From positions 186,187-250,186 of the forward strand of contig NZ_OLKL01000045.1 of NCBI RefSeq assembly GCF_900291015.1: 64,000 nt of DNA. The letters are read 5' to 3'. A model generated the notes under the pieces. The model made no database searches, was not told where the DNA came from, and saw nothing but the letters and a program-made list of their open reading frames with translations. Origin of the DNA: Pseudomonas persica (GTDB lineage Bacteria; Pseudomonadota; Gammaproteobacteria; Pseudomonadales; Pseudomonadaceae). This document shows, piece by piece, positions 25,207 to 32,814 of the stretch (position 1 is the stretch's first letter; every line of letters starts with the position of its first letter). A program made the position numbers and the translations under genes.

Positions 25207-25317
25207 TCCTACAACTGAAACTCAGATTAATCCCCTTCCATGTAGGCAATTTCCCAAACATACTGCCAAACCGCTCAAACTGTTGCGACGGATTGGGTCG
25301 CGCTCTAGTCTCGGCTT

Positions 25318-25506
25318 GTCGTTGCAAATCAACGACCGGCTTTGACAGGCCGACAACTTCTCCGTGCACGTACACCCGTTATGGCGGCAGTACGTGGGGC
25401 ACCTCGTGTGCGCCGAGTCTCCGGAGTCCTCGGTCTGTCAACCCGCGTACCGCTGCCACCCTCTTGTTTGACAGCAAGTCGTAGCAGCTCGACTGACTCT
25501 GGAGCT
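25318..25506 (+). ncRNA. Candidate structured leader RNA / riboregulator upstream of the DUF6124 gene
   Basis: By hand pairing this leader folds as follows. Hairpin A: GTCGTTG/CAACGAC, 25318-25336. Hairpin B: CGGC/GCCG with loop TTTGACAG, 25337-25352. A rod made of GGCGGCA 25383-25389 with TGCCACC 25454-25460 (one mismatch) stacked on GTACGTGGG 25390-25398 with CCCGCGTAC 25442-25450; the rod encloses hairpins GCAC/GTGC (25399-25411) and CCGAG/CTCGG (25413-25433) and the free strand CTGTCAA (25435-25441). Hairpin C: CTTG/CAAG with the same loop TTTGACAG, 25463-25478. A last hairpin, AGCTC 25486-25490 with GAGCT 25502-25506, overlaps the GGAG ribosome site. The free strand is complementary to both identical loops. 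Function is inferred; no covariation was tested. Confidence 0.6.
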
Positions 25507-25510
25507 AACT

Positions 25511-25774
25511 ATGCGCAAGATGGTCCCCGATCCACCCCACTCCCTCGACTCCACCCAGGCGCTGCAAGACACCCTGGTCCAGTCCTCAGAGTACGTACTC
25601 TGCGCCCTGTTCGTGGCCCGCCAATCCGTGCAACTCAAACCCACAGCCCCAAGTTCGATCGTGATGCAGGCCGTGATCCATGAAATGGAGGCGGTACAGG
25701 GCCTGGTCGAGTCGGCATTGATGCAATTGCAGATGCAGGCACACCTACCGGTTGAGCCGCGCACCTTGCACTAA
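25511..25774 (+). CDS. DUF6124-like small protein
   Basis: An 87-residue cytoplasmic protein starting MRKMVPDPPHSLDSTQALQ, which resembles the VPDPP-type start of DUF6124 proteins common in Pseudomonas. The rest is helical with a run of Ala, Gln and Val (ALQDTLVQSSEYVLCALFVARQSVQ; VMQAVIHEMEAVQGLVESALMQLQMQAHL). The function is unknown. GGAG six bases before the ATG can be hidden in a hairpin of the structured leader. The next gene, DUF3077, follows after a REP pair. Confidence 0.72.
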   Translation: MRKMVPDPPHSLDSTQALQDTLVQSSEYVLCALFVARQSVQLKPTAPSSIVMQAVIHEMEAVQGLVESALMQLQMQAHLPVEPRTLH

Positions 25775-25779
25775 GCAGG

Positions 25780-25886
25780 TCTGGCCTCTTCGCGGGGAAA
25801 CCCGCTCCCACAGGGGTAATCATTGCCCTCAAGTCCTGCGCCGTACCTGTGGGAGCGGGTTTACCCGCGAAGAGGCCGGTACAGGC
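25780..25886. repeat. REP pair
   Basis: Inverted REP units between the DUF6124 and DUF3077 genes. The left core reads GCGGGGAAACCCGC, so a T of the usual GGGTAAACCC is changed to G. Confidence 0.85.
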
Positions 25887-25912
25887 ACCCGAAATCCCAG
25901 GGAGATTCACCA

Positions 25913-26185
25913 ATGCATACCGACGACACAAAACAACCCACCACAGTCGGCAAGACCTGCTTCTACCAAGGCGAAAACAACAGCCACCCGCTGTTCCGCA
26001 TCGAACCCGGCATCCCCTGCCAGGACGCCCGTGAACAGGCATCCGAACTGATGGGCTACGTCCGCGACCTGATCATCACCGGCCTGATGGAAGGCGACCA
26101 GAAACTGATCTGGGCCTCGCATTACCTGAGCGCGATGGCCAAGGCGCTGCTGGATGATGCAGAACTGGGGATGATGAAAAAATAA
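25913..26185 (+). CDS. DUF3077 family protein
   Basis: A 90-residue protein, MHTDDTKQPTTVGKTCFYQGENNSHPLFRIEPGIPCQDAREQASELMGYVRDLIITGLMEGDQKLIWASHYLSAMAKALLDDAELGMMKK (read here as segments: LFRIEPGIPCQDAREQASEL is the family hallmark). The function is unknown. GGGAG lies eight bases before the ATG. It sits directly beyond the 3' end of tRNA-Ser, convergent with it. DUF3077 and DUF6124 genes tend to be near each other in pseudomonads. Confidence 0.8.
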   Translation: MHTDDTKQPTTVGKTCFYQGENNSHPLFRIEPGIPCQDAREQASELMGYVRDLIITGLMEGDQKLIWASHYLSAMAKALLDDAELGMMKK

Positions 26186-26194
26186 GGCACAACG

Positions 26195-26230
26195 AAAAAG
26201 CCCCTGAAAACTTTCGTTTCCAGGGGCTTC
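26195..26230 (-). terminator. Terminator of tRNA-Ser
   Basis: Hairpin GCCCCTG / CAGGGGC with an A/T-rich loop, followed on the minus strand by TTTTTCG. It starts about ten bases beyond the tRNA 3' end and may also act for the DUF3077 gene from the other side. Confidence 0.75.
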
Positions 26231-26238
26231 ATCTTGTA

Positions 26239-26328
26239 TGGCGGAGAGATAGGGATTTGAACCCTAGGTACTGTTGCCAGTACAACGGATTTCGAATCCG
26301 TCCCGTTCGACCACTCCGGCATCTCTCC
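26239..26328 (-). tRNA. tRNA-Ser (CGA anticodon)
   Basis: Reading the minus strand, acceptor GGAGAGA pairs with TCTCTCC, followed by G and an encoded CCA. The anticodon arm is ACGGA-TTCGAAA-TCCGT with CGA at the anticodon. A long variable arm (TGTACTGGCAACAGTACC) marks a class II serine tRNA. The length is 90 bases including CCA. Confidence 0.95.
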
Positions 26329-26418
26329 AATGCCGCGCATCATACCAGCGTTATTTTGAAACGCAAATCTTTTTTCAAAAAAACCGCGTGGTATCAGGCG
26401 CTTGCGTGAACGTGCCGC

Positions 26419-27129
26419 TTACAGCGGCACGCCCAGGCGCTTGGCAACTTCTTCGTAGGCTTCGATCACGTCGCCCAGGCCCTGGCGGAAGCGGTCCTTG
26501 TCCATCTTCTTGCGGGTCTCTTTGTCCCACAGGCGGCAGCCGTCCGGGCTGAACTCGTCGCCCAGCACGATCTGGCCGTGGAATACGCCGAACTCCAGCT
26601 TGAAGTCGACCAGCAGCAGGCCGGCGTCATCGAACAGCTTGCTCAGCACTTCGTTGACTTTCAGCGACAGCTTTTTCATTTCGACCAGTTGCTCGGCGGT
26701 GCCCCAGCCGAACGCGACAACGTGCGATTCGTTGATGAAGGGGTCGCCCTTCTCGTCGTTCTTCAGGAACAGCTCGAAGGTGGACGGCTCCAGCTTGATG
26801 CCCTCCTCCACGCCCAGGCGCTTGACCAGGCTGCCGGCCGCGTAGTTGCGCACCACGCACTCGACCGGGATCATGTCCAGCTTCTTCACCAGGCACTCGT
26901 TGTCGCCCAGCAGCTTGTCGAACTGGGTCGGCACGCCGGCTTCTTCCAGTTTCTGCATGATAAAGGCGTTGAACTTGTTGTTCACCATGCCTTTGCGGTC
27001 GAGCTGTTCGATGCGCTTGCCGTCGAACGCCGAAGTGTCGTTACGGAACAGCAGGATCAAGCGGTCGGCGTCGTCGGTCTTGTAAACCGATTTGGCCTTG
27101 CCGCGGTAGAGTTCGTCGCGTTTTTCCAT
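26419..27129 (-). CDS. purC: SAICAR synthetase (phosphoribosylaminoimidazole-succinocarboxamide synthase)
   Basis: A 236-residue enzyme of purine synthesis that joins aspartate to CAIR using ATP. Motifs are LYRGKAKSVYKTDDADRLILLFRNDTSAFDGK at the N-terminus, VECVVRNYAAGSL, and LVDFKLEFG...LGDEFSPDGCRLWD near the C-terminus. The length is typical. It lies 30 bases after the metallo-beta-lactamase-fold gene and may share its transcript from bamC-dapA. Confidence 0.95.
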   Translation of the reverse strand: MEKRDELYRGKAKSVYKTDDADRLILLFRNDTSAFDGKRIEQLDRKGMVNNKFNAFIMQKLEEAGVPTQFDKLLGDNECLVKKLDMIPVECVVRNYAAGSLVKRLGVEEGIKLEPSTFELFLKNDEKGDPFINESHVVAFGWGTAEQLVEMKKLSLKVNEVLSKLFDDAGLLLVDFKLEFGVFHGQIVLGDEFSPDGCRLWDKETRKKMDKDRFRQGLGDVIEAYEEVAKRLGVPL

Positions 27130-27159
27130 GATTGGGCTCCGCTTGCTTGAGGTGTTGGG

Positions 27160-27918
27160 CTAGGCGATTTCACGCCAGTCGAGCCCGTGTTCCTGATTCG
27201 CCACCTGGAGCCAGTCCGGGTCGCACCCGAGGGTGTCGACGAAGCACTGGCGAGCCAAGTGTGGCAGGTTGTTCTTGCTGCTGAGGTGGGCCAGCACCAG
27301 GTGTTGCAGGTTGTTCCAGCCCAACTCGTGCACCAGGCGCGCGGCCTGGTGATTGTTCAAATGCCCTTGCATGCCACCCACCCGCAGCTTCAAAAAGGCC
27401 GGGTAGTGACCACGTGCCAGCAGGTCGCGGCAGTGGTTGGCCTCGATCAGCAGTGCATCCAGGCCCTGGTAACGCTCCAGCAGCAGCGCATCGTACGAGC
27501 CCAGGTCGGTCAGCATGCCGAAACGCCGCTGGCCGTCGCTGACCACGTACTGCAGCGGCTCGTAGGCGTCGTGCTCGACCCGCGCCGCGGTCACTTCCAG
27601 GGCACCGATACGCAGGCTGTCGCCACAAGCGAGAAAACCGGCCACCTCCACCGGCTTGCGCATGCCGCGCAAGGTCCCTTGGCTGAGGTAGACCGGTACA
27701 TTGTAGCGCCGTGACAGCAAGCCGACCCCATGCACGTGGTCGGCATGTTCATGGGTCACCAGTACCGCACTGAGCTGGGCCGCCGACACGCCGAGCAGCG
27801 CCAGGCGCCGCTCGGTCTCGCGCAGGGAGAACCCGCAATCGACCAGGATGAACGTGTCACCACTGGCGATCAGCGTGCCGTTTCCCTGGCTGCCGCTTCC
27901 GAGTACCGCGAAGCGCAC
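27160..27918 (-). CDS. Metallo-beta-lactamase fold hydrolase
   Basis: A 252-residue hydrolase. The metal site motif THEHADHVHG (HxHxDH) is at residues 55-64, and GSGSQGNGTLI starts the fold as in YycJ/WalJ-type exonuclease-like members. The start is GTG placed directly after the TAA of bamC. The family includes nucleases and other phosphodiesterases; the substrate is not known. The order dapA-bamC-MBL-purC is conserved in pseudomonads and suggests co-expression. Confidence 0.85.
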   Translation of the reverse strand: MRFAVLGSGSQGNGTLIASGDTFILVDCGFSLRETERRLALLGVSAAQLSAVLVTHEHADHVHGVGLLSRRYNVPVYLSQGTLRGMRKPVEVAGFLACGDSLRIGALEVTAARVEHDAYEPLQYVVSDGQRRFGMLTDLGSYDALLLERYQGLDALLIEANHCRDLLARGHYPAFLKLRVGGMQGHLNNHQAARLVHELGWNNLQHLVLAHLSSKNNLPHLARQCFVDTLGCDPDWLQVANQEHGLDWREIA

Positions 27919-29040
27919 TTAACCCAGGTGGTCCTGAATGGCGCTCAGCACGCGGCGGGCGACATCGGCCGGAGCCACGGTGTTGATGTTCTTCTCGACC
28001 GTGACCTGCACGCTCTCGCCTACCTTGCTCAGGCGAACCTGGTAACGCTCGGCACGGGCTTCACGCTCTTCCTTGGTCGGCTCGCTGCCGAACATGCGGC
28101 CGAAGAAGCCAGGCTGGTTCTGCTTGTCTTCAGGCTTTTCCGACAGGTTGATGTAGTACAGGCCCAGGCTGCGGTTGATGTCCTCGACACGCCACTCGCC
28201 ACCCTGCTCCAGGGCACGGCCCACGCTGGACCAGGCGCGGTCCAGGTCGGCGCCCAGGTACAGCACCGGGTTGCCACTGCCGTCTTCGCTCAGGCTGACG
28301 CGGCTTGGCGCGTCGAAATCGCGCGCGGCCAGCAGCGACACCGAACCGCCCTTCTCGGCGCTGCGGTTCATGCTGGCAAGCATTTCGTCGACCAGCAGGG
28401 CATCGGCACCGGTGTTGCTGGAGGTGGACGGGAAATCGGGCTCGGCGGTGCTGCCGGCCGGGCGCTCGACGCTGACCACATACACTTCGGAGGTGTTGCG
28501 CTGCACGCCAGGCTCCATGCGCACACGCACACGCACTTCGCTGTCAGCGCTGCTGGCAGTGCTGGCCAGGCGCTGGCCGAGCGATGCCGACAGTTCGTCG
28601 AAACGCTGCCAGGTCGTGTTGAATTCGCCGGTTTGCGGGCGCTCTTCGGCGATGCGGAAGCCGTTGTCCTCGAAGAACTGGCGGGCTACCGGCCAAACTT
28701 CGGCCGGCGAATGCTGGGCCAGCACCCAACGGCTGCTGCCACTGCGCTGCAAGCTGTAGTCGGTAACCTGGGCGGCGCCACCGGTCATCGGTTGCGGGCG
28801 CGGCACCTCGAACTCGCCGGTGGCGCTGTCGTCGGCGACGTTACGCGGGATCGGCAGCAGCGGGTCAAGGCGCTTGACGTTGCTGGCGTCCGGCGGCAGC
28901 TGCATCGGCGCAGTCGGGCGCGCCTGCAGGTAATCGCTGCCGCGGTCGCGGAAATAGCCATCCTCGCCCCACAGCCAGCCACACCCACTGGTGCTGGAGA
29001 TGATCAGGGCAAGGGCGGAAAGACCAGCCAGTCGCTTCAT
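27919..29040 (-). CDS. bamC: Outer membrane assembly lipoprotein BamC
   Basis: A 373-residue lipoprotein: signal peptide MKRLAGLSALALIISSTSGC with the lipid Cys at residue 20. Then come an unstructured N-terminal stretch (YLQARPTAPMQLPPDASNVKRLDPLLPIP) and two helix-grip domains (residues about 100-215 and 255-373). It is an accessory part of the BAM complex on the inner face of the outer membrane. It lies 15 bases downstream of dapA. Confidence 0.92.
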   Translation of the reverse strand: MKRLAGLSALALIISSTSGCGWLWGEDGYFRDRGSDYLQARPTAPMQLPPDASNVKRLDPLLPIPRNVADDSATGEFEVPRPQPMTGGAAQVTDYSLQRSGSSRWVLAQHSPAEVWPVARQFFEDNGFRIAEERPQTGEFNTTWQRFDELSASLGQRLASTASSADSEVRVRVRMEPGVQRNTSEVYVVSVERPAGSTAEPDFPSTSSNTGADALLVDEMLASMNRSAEKGGSVSLLAARDFDAPSRVSLSEDGSGNPVLYLGADLDRAWSSVGRALEQGGEWRVEDINRSLGLYYINLSEKPEDKQNQPGFFGRMFGSEPTKEEREARAERYQVRLSKVGESVQVTVEKNINTVAPADVARRVLSAIQDHLG

Positions 29041-29055
29041 GCGGTGTACTTCCTC

Positions 29056-29943
29056 TTAAACCAGTACGCCGGACTGGCGCAAGGCAGTACGGACTTTTTC
29101 GTGGCAGCCTTCGCTCAGCCAGGTCAGCGGCAGGCGAATGCCCTTTTGCATCAAGCCCATTTCGACGAGTGCCCATTTCACCGGGATCGGGTTGGACTCG
29201 CAGAACAGGTCTTTGTGCAGCGGCATGAGTTTTTCGTTGATTGCGCGGGCCTTCTCGGCATTGCCCGCAAGGGCGGCCTCGCACAGATCGGCCATTTCGC
29301 GCGGGGCGACGTTGGCGGTGACGGAGATGTTGCCCTTGCCGCCCATCAGGATCAGCTCGACGGCGGTCGGGTCGTCGCCGGACAGGACGATGAAGTCGCT
29401 GTCGACGCCATCGAGGATCGCCTTGGCACGTACCAGGTCGCCGGTGGCTTCCTTGATACCGATGATGTTCTTGATTTTCGACAGGCGGATCACGGTCTCG
29501 GCCTGCATGTCGCAGGAGGTGCGGCCGGGTACGTTGTAGAGGATCTGCGGGATGTCGACGGCTTCGGCGATGTGCTTGAAGTGCTGGTACAGGCCTTCTT
29601 GCGTCGGCTTGTTGTAGTACGGCACCACCAGCAGGCAGGCGTCGGCGCCGGCATTCTTGGCGTTCTGGGTCAGGTGCACGGCTTCGGCAGTGGAGTTGGC
29701 ACCGGTGCCGGCGATGACCGGGACCGGTTTGTTGCTGCGCTTGACGCGCTCGACCACATGCTTGATGACCAGGATGTGTTCTTCGACATCCAGCGTGGCG
29801 GACTCACCGGTTGTGCCGACAGCGACAATCGCGTGGGTGCCGTTTTCCAGGTGGAAGTCTACAAGTTTGTCGAGGCTGCCCCAGTCCACACGCCCTTGTG
29901 CATCCATGGGTGTGACCAATGCCACCATACTGCCCGCAATCAT
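29056..29943 (-). CDS. dapA: 4-hydroxy-tetrahydrodipicolinate synthase
   Basis: A 295-residue TIM-barrel lyase that condenses pyruvate with aspartate semialdehyde in lysine and peptidoglycan synthesis. Motifs are VGTTGESATLD, YYNKPTQEGLYQHF, LYNVPGRTSCDM with the catalytic Tyr, and IIGIKEATGDL with the Schiff-base Lys. The start MIAGSMVALVTPM is set by AGGAG seven bases upstream; the open frame itself extends 16 codons further. It begins the dapA-bamC-MBL-purC transcript. Confidence 0.95.
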   Translation of the reverse strand: MIAGSMVALVTPMDAQGRVDWGSLDKLVDFHLENGTHAIVAVGTTGESATLDVEEHILVIKHVVERVKRSNKPVPVIAGTGANSTAEAVHLTQNAKNAGADACLLVVPYYNKPTQEGLYQHFKHIAEAVDIPQILYNVPGRTSCDMQAETVIRLSKIKNIIGIKEATGDLVRAKAILDGVDSDFIVLSGDDPTAVELILMGGKGNISVTANVAPREMADLCEAALAGNAEKARAINEKLMPLHKDLFCESNPIPVKWALVEMGLMQKGIRLPLTWLSEGCHEKVRTALRQSGVLV

Positions 29944-30202
29944 GTAACTGCTCCTGCCGGAAAAAGAGAGCGGTAATGGTACTGGGGGCATCGGCCTTGC
30001 ACAAGCGAAGCAGGCAGGCGGAGCATTCCCCTCGGCGCCTTATTTCGCTACCCTTGATGCTTTGATCGGTGCAGCGCGGCCCGCCGGGCCGTCGACCTTG
30101 CTCCCCGCCAGCGTCCACGACCTCGCATGCGAGCCCCGGGCCCTGCCGACAGGAGGCTTTCGCCCGTCCTGTGCCGACCGCTCATCGCTTTAGGAATGCT
30201 GC

Positions 30203-30763
30203 ATGTCCACCCCCACCGTCCGCGAACAATTCCTTGTCATCAGTGCCCTGGGCCCCAACCCCATGGAGCTGGCCAACGTCCTCAGCCGCGCTGCCTTCGA
30301 AAACCGCTGCGCGGTGGTCACCTCGCGCCTGAGCCGCCACGGCGAGACCAGCGCCCTGGTACTGCAGGTGGGCGGCAGCTGGGACGCCCTGGCGCGTCTC
30401 GAAGCCATGCTGCCGGGCCTGGGCAAGAAGCACGGTCTGACCCTGGACGTGGTGCGCAGCGCCGACCAGGAAGTGCGCCCGCAGGCCCTGCCCTACGTGG
30501 CCTACGTCAGCGCCGCCTACCGCCCGGACATCATCAACGAGCTGTGCCAGTTCTTCCTCGACCACCGCGTCGAGCTGGAAGCCATGACCTGCGACACCTA
30601 CCTGGCGCCGCAGACCGGCAGCAGCATGCTCAACGCCCAGTTCACCGTGATTCTGCCGGCCGGCACCCAGATCAGCTGGCTGCGTGACCAGTTCCTGGAC
30701 TTTGCCGATGCCCTGAACCTCGATGCGCTGATCGAGCCATGGCGGCCACAGAACCCAATGTAA
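30203..30763 (+). CDS. gcvR: GcvR-like ACT-domain regulator
   Basis: A 186-residue protein with two ACT domains (residues about 8-82: FLVISALGPNPMELANVLSRAAFENRCAVVTSRLSRHG; and about 95-175: YVAYVSAAYRPDIINELCQFFLDHRVELEAMTCDTY). There is no DNA-binding domain. GcvR acts by binding the activator GcvA in response to glycine. The gene is divergent from dapA and just upstream of bcp, the usual arrangement. A weak hairpin lies in its leader near 30153-30180. Confidence 0.87.
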   Translation: MSTPTVREQFLVISALGPNPMELANVLSRAAFENRCAVVTSRLSRHGETSALVLQVGGSWDALARLEAMLPGLGKKHGLTLDVVRSADQEVRPQALPYVAYVSAAYRPDIINELCQFFLDHRVELEAMTCDTYLAPQTGSSMLNAQFTVILPAGTQISWLRDQFLDFADALNLDALIEPWRPQNPM

Positions 30764-30774
30764 GGAAACCGACC

Positions 30775-31248
30775 ATGGCTGTAGCACTCGACCAACCCGT
30801 TGCCGACTTCCAGGCCCAGGCCACCAGCGGGCAAACCGTCAGCCTGGCCGGGCTCAAGGGCCGGCAAGTGGTGGTGTACTTCTACCCGAAGGACAGCACT
30901 CCGGGCTGCACTACCGAAGGCCAGGGCTTCCGCGACCAGCATGATGCCTTTGCCGCGGCCAACACCGTGGTGTTCGGCGTGTCGCGCGATGGCATCAAGT
31001 CGCATGAGAACTTCAAGGCCAAGCAAGGCTTCCCGTTCGAGCTGATCAGCGACAAGGACGAAGCCCTGTGCCAGCTGTTCGACGTGATCAAGCTGAAGAA
31101 GCTGTATGGCAAGGAATACCTGGGCGTTGACCGCAGCACCTTCCTGATCGACAAGGACGGTGTGCTGCGCCAGGAATGGCGCGGGGTGAAGGTGCCGGGG
31201 CATGTGGATGCCGTGCTGGCTGCTGCTCAGGGCCTGAACAAGGCTTGA
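30775..31248 (+). CDS. bcp: Peroxiredoxin, Bcp/PrxQ type
   Basis: A 157-residue thiol peroxidase. The peroxidatic Cys45 is in YPKDSTPGCTTEGQGF. The resolving Cys found five residues later in E. coli Bcp is Gln50 here; the only other cysteine is Cys99 (ALCQLF). It therefore either uses Cys99 or an external thiol. ATG at 30775 with AAGGAAACCGACC upstream is preferred to the in-frame extension inside gcvR. It is probably co-transcribed with gcvR. Confidence 0.92.
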   Translation: MAVALDQPVADFQAQATSGQTVSLAGLKGRQVVVYFYPKDSTPGCTTEGQGFRDQHDAFAAANTVVFGVSRDGIKSHENFKAKQGFPFELISDKDEALCQLFDVIKLKKLYGKEYLGVDRSTFLIDKDGVLRQEWRGVKVPGHVDAVLAAAQGLNKA

Positions 31249-31259
31249 GAGCGGTTTGG

Positions 31260-31354
31260 GCTTCTTCGCGGGTAAACCCGCTCCCACAGGCTCGGCACTG
31301 CCCTTGAGGGCTGTGGTGTACCTGTGGGAGCGGGTTTACCCGCGAAGAAGGCAA
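31260..31354. repeat. REP pair
   Basis: Inverted REP units (CTTCTTCGCGGGTAAACCCG and GGTTTACCCGCGAAGAAG arms) between the convergent bcp and PerM-like genes. Confidence 0.88.
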
Positions 31355-31362
31355 CACAACTC

Positions 31363-32433
31363 CTAAAGCATCGGCGAGACGCTAGGCTCCTGTCTGGGCC
31401 AGGCATCCAGCACTGCCTTGATCAAGGTCGCCAGCGGGATTGCGAAGAAAATCCCCCAGAACCCCCACAACCCGCCAAACAGCAACACCGCGCAAATGAT
31501 CGCCACCGGGTGCAGGCTGACCGCCTCGGAGAACAGCAGCGGCACCAGCACGTTACCGTCCAGCGCCTGGATGATCGCGTACACCGTCATCAGGTAGATG
31601 AACTGGTCACCCCAGCCCCACTGGAACAGTGCGATCAGCGTCACCGGCACGGTCACCACCACCGCACCCACGTAAGGCACCACTACCGACAGCCCCACCA
31701 ACAGCGCCAGCAACGCGGCGTAGTTGAGCCCCAGGCTGATGAAGGCTATGTAGGTGGCAATGCCGCAGATCAGGATCTCGATGCCCTTGCCGCGGATGTA
31801 GTTGGCGATCTGCCGGTTCATCTCGTTGCCCACCCGGTTCAGCAGGCTGCGCTGGCGTGGCAAGTAGCCGCTGACCCAACGGCCGATCAGTTCGCGGTCC
31901 TTGAGAAAGAAAAACACCAGGATCGGCACCAGCACCAGGTAAATCATGGCGTTGACCAGCAGTGGCAGGCTCGATAGCGAGAAGGTCAGTGCCCACTGGC
32001 CGAACTTGCCGATTTCCCCGCGCACCGACTCGATGGCATGCAGCACCTGCTCGTCCGACACCAGGTGCGGGTAACGCTCGGGCAACAGCAACAGCAGCGA
32101 CTGCCACTTGCCGAGCATGCCCGGCAGTTCGTTGAACAGAGTGATCAACTGGTGCCACAGCAGCGGCACCAGCACCAGCATGAACACCGCCAGCGCCCCC
32201 ATGAACAGGGCGAACACCAGCATCACCGCCAAGCGGGTCGGTACCCGCACGCGCTCCAGGGCATTGACCAGCCCCTGCATCAGAAACGCCAGCACCATGC
32301 CCGCCAGCACCGGCGCCAGCATGCCACCCAGGGTGAGTACCGCAGTAAAAGCCAGGAACAACAGGACCGCCAGCACCACCGCTTCCTCATCGGAGAAGTA
32401 ACGCTGCATCCAGTCGCGAAGCACTTTGAACAT
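31363..32433 (-). CDS. PerM-like AI-2E family membrane permease
   Basis: A 356-residue membrane protein with about eight hydrophobic segments. The N-terminal pair (VVLAVLLFLAFTAVLTLGGMLAPVLAGMVLAFLMQG), the long soluble stretch near residues 90-140 and the C-terminal VPYVGAVVVTVPVTLIALFQWG...DGNVLVPLLFSEAVSLHPVAII...GFWGIFFAIPLATLIKAVLDAWP are typical of the PerM/AI-2E exporter family. The substrate is unknown in most members. It lies 19 bases after the TusA-like gene. Confidence 0.88.
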   Translation of the reverse strand: MFKVLRDWMQRYFSDEEAVVLAVLLFLAFTAVLTLGGMLAPVLAGMVLAFLMQGLVNALERVRVPTRLAVMLVFALFMGALAVFMLVLVPLLWHQLITLFNELPGMLGKWQSLLLLLPERYPHLVSDEQVLHAIESVRGEIGKFGQWALTFSLSSLPLLVNAMIYLVLVPILVFFFLKDRELIGRWVSGYLPRQRSLLNRVGNEMNRQIANYIRGKGIEILICGIATYIAFISLGLNYAALLALLVGLSVVVPYVGAVVVTVPVTLIALFQWGWGDQFIYLMTVYAIIQALDGNVLVPLLFSEAVSLHPVAIICAVLLFGGLWGFWGIFFAIPLATLIKAVLDAWPRQEPSVSPML

Positions 32434-32452
32434 TGATGATCCTTGGAAAGAC

Positions 32453-32692
32453 TCAGGCCTTGCGCAGCCAGTAGGTGTAGGTACCGGCCTCGACCGTTTC
32501 CCGCAGCAGGGTATGACCTGCCAGCTGGGCGAAAGTGCGGAAGTCGCGCTGCGAGCCGGCGTCCGTGGCGATCACCTTGAGCACCGCGCCGCTGGCCAGA
32601 CGGTTGAGCTCCATCTTTGCCTTGAGCAGCGGCAAAGGGCAATTCAGCCCGCTGGCGTCCAGCTCGGCGTCACAGGTCAGGGTGTCACTCAT
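32453..32692 (-). CDS. TusA-like sulfur carrier protein
   Basis: A 79-residue protein with the hallmark CPxP motif: DASGLNCPLPLLKAKMELNRLASGAVLKVIATDAGSQRDF. The cysteine carries persulfide sulfur in TusA. The role here (2-thiouridine synthesis or another sulfur transfer) cannot be decided from sequence. The start MSDTLTCD is set by GGAGAG seven bases upstream. It is divergent from the BepA-like protease gene and followed by the PerM-like permease. Confidence 0.9.
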   Translation of the reverse strand: MSDTLTCDAELDASGLNCPLPLLKAKMELNRLASGAVLKVIATDAGSQRDFRTFAQLAGHTLLRETVEAGTYTYWLRKA

Positions 32693-32814
32693 TGCAGGGC
32701 TCTCCAAAGGCATTGCCGGGCTGTATCTTGAATGGGCCGGTTAGGATAGCGCCACTGGTCGCCAACGTGTGAGCCCGCTACAGTAGGTATCTTTGACCGA
32801 CGCGAGCTTCATGC

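Noticed and set aside
26239..26328. tRNA-Ser as an attachment site of an integrative element
   Set aside because: No integrase gene and no second copy of the tRNA 3' end were found within the window, so this is left only as a low-level suggestion.
27730..29976. 748-codon plus-strand open frame opposite bamC and dapA
   Set aside because: It is antisense to clearly recognised genes, has no ribosome-binding site, and its composition is typical of a GC-rich shadow frame.
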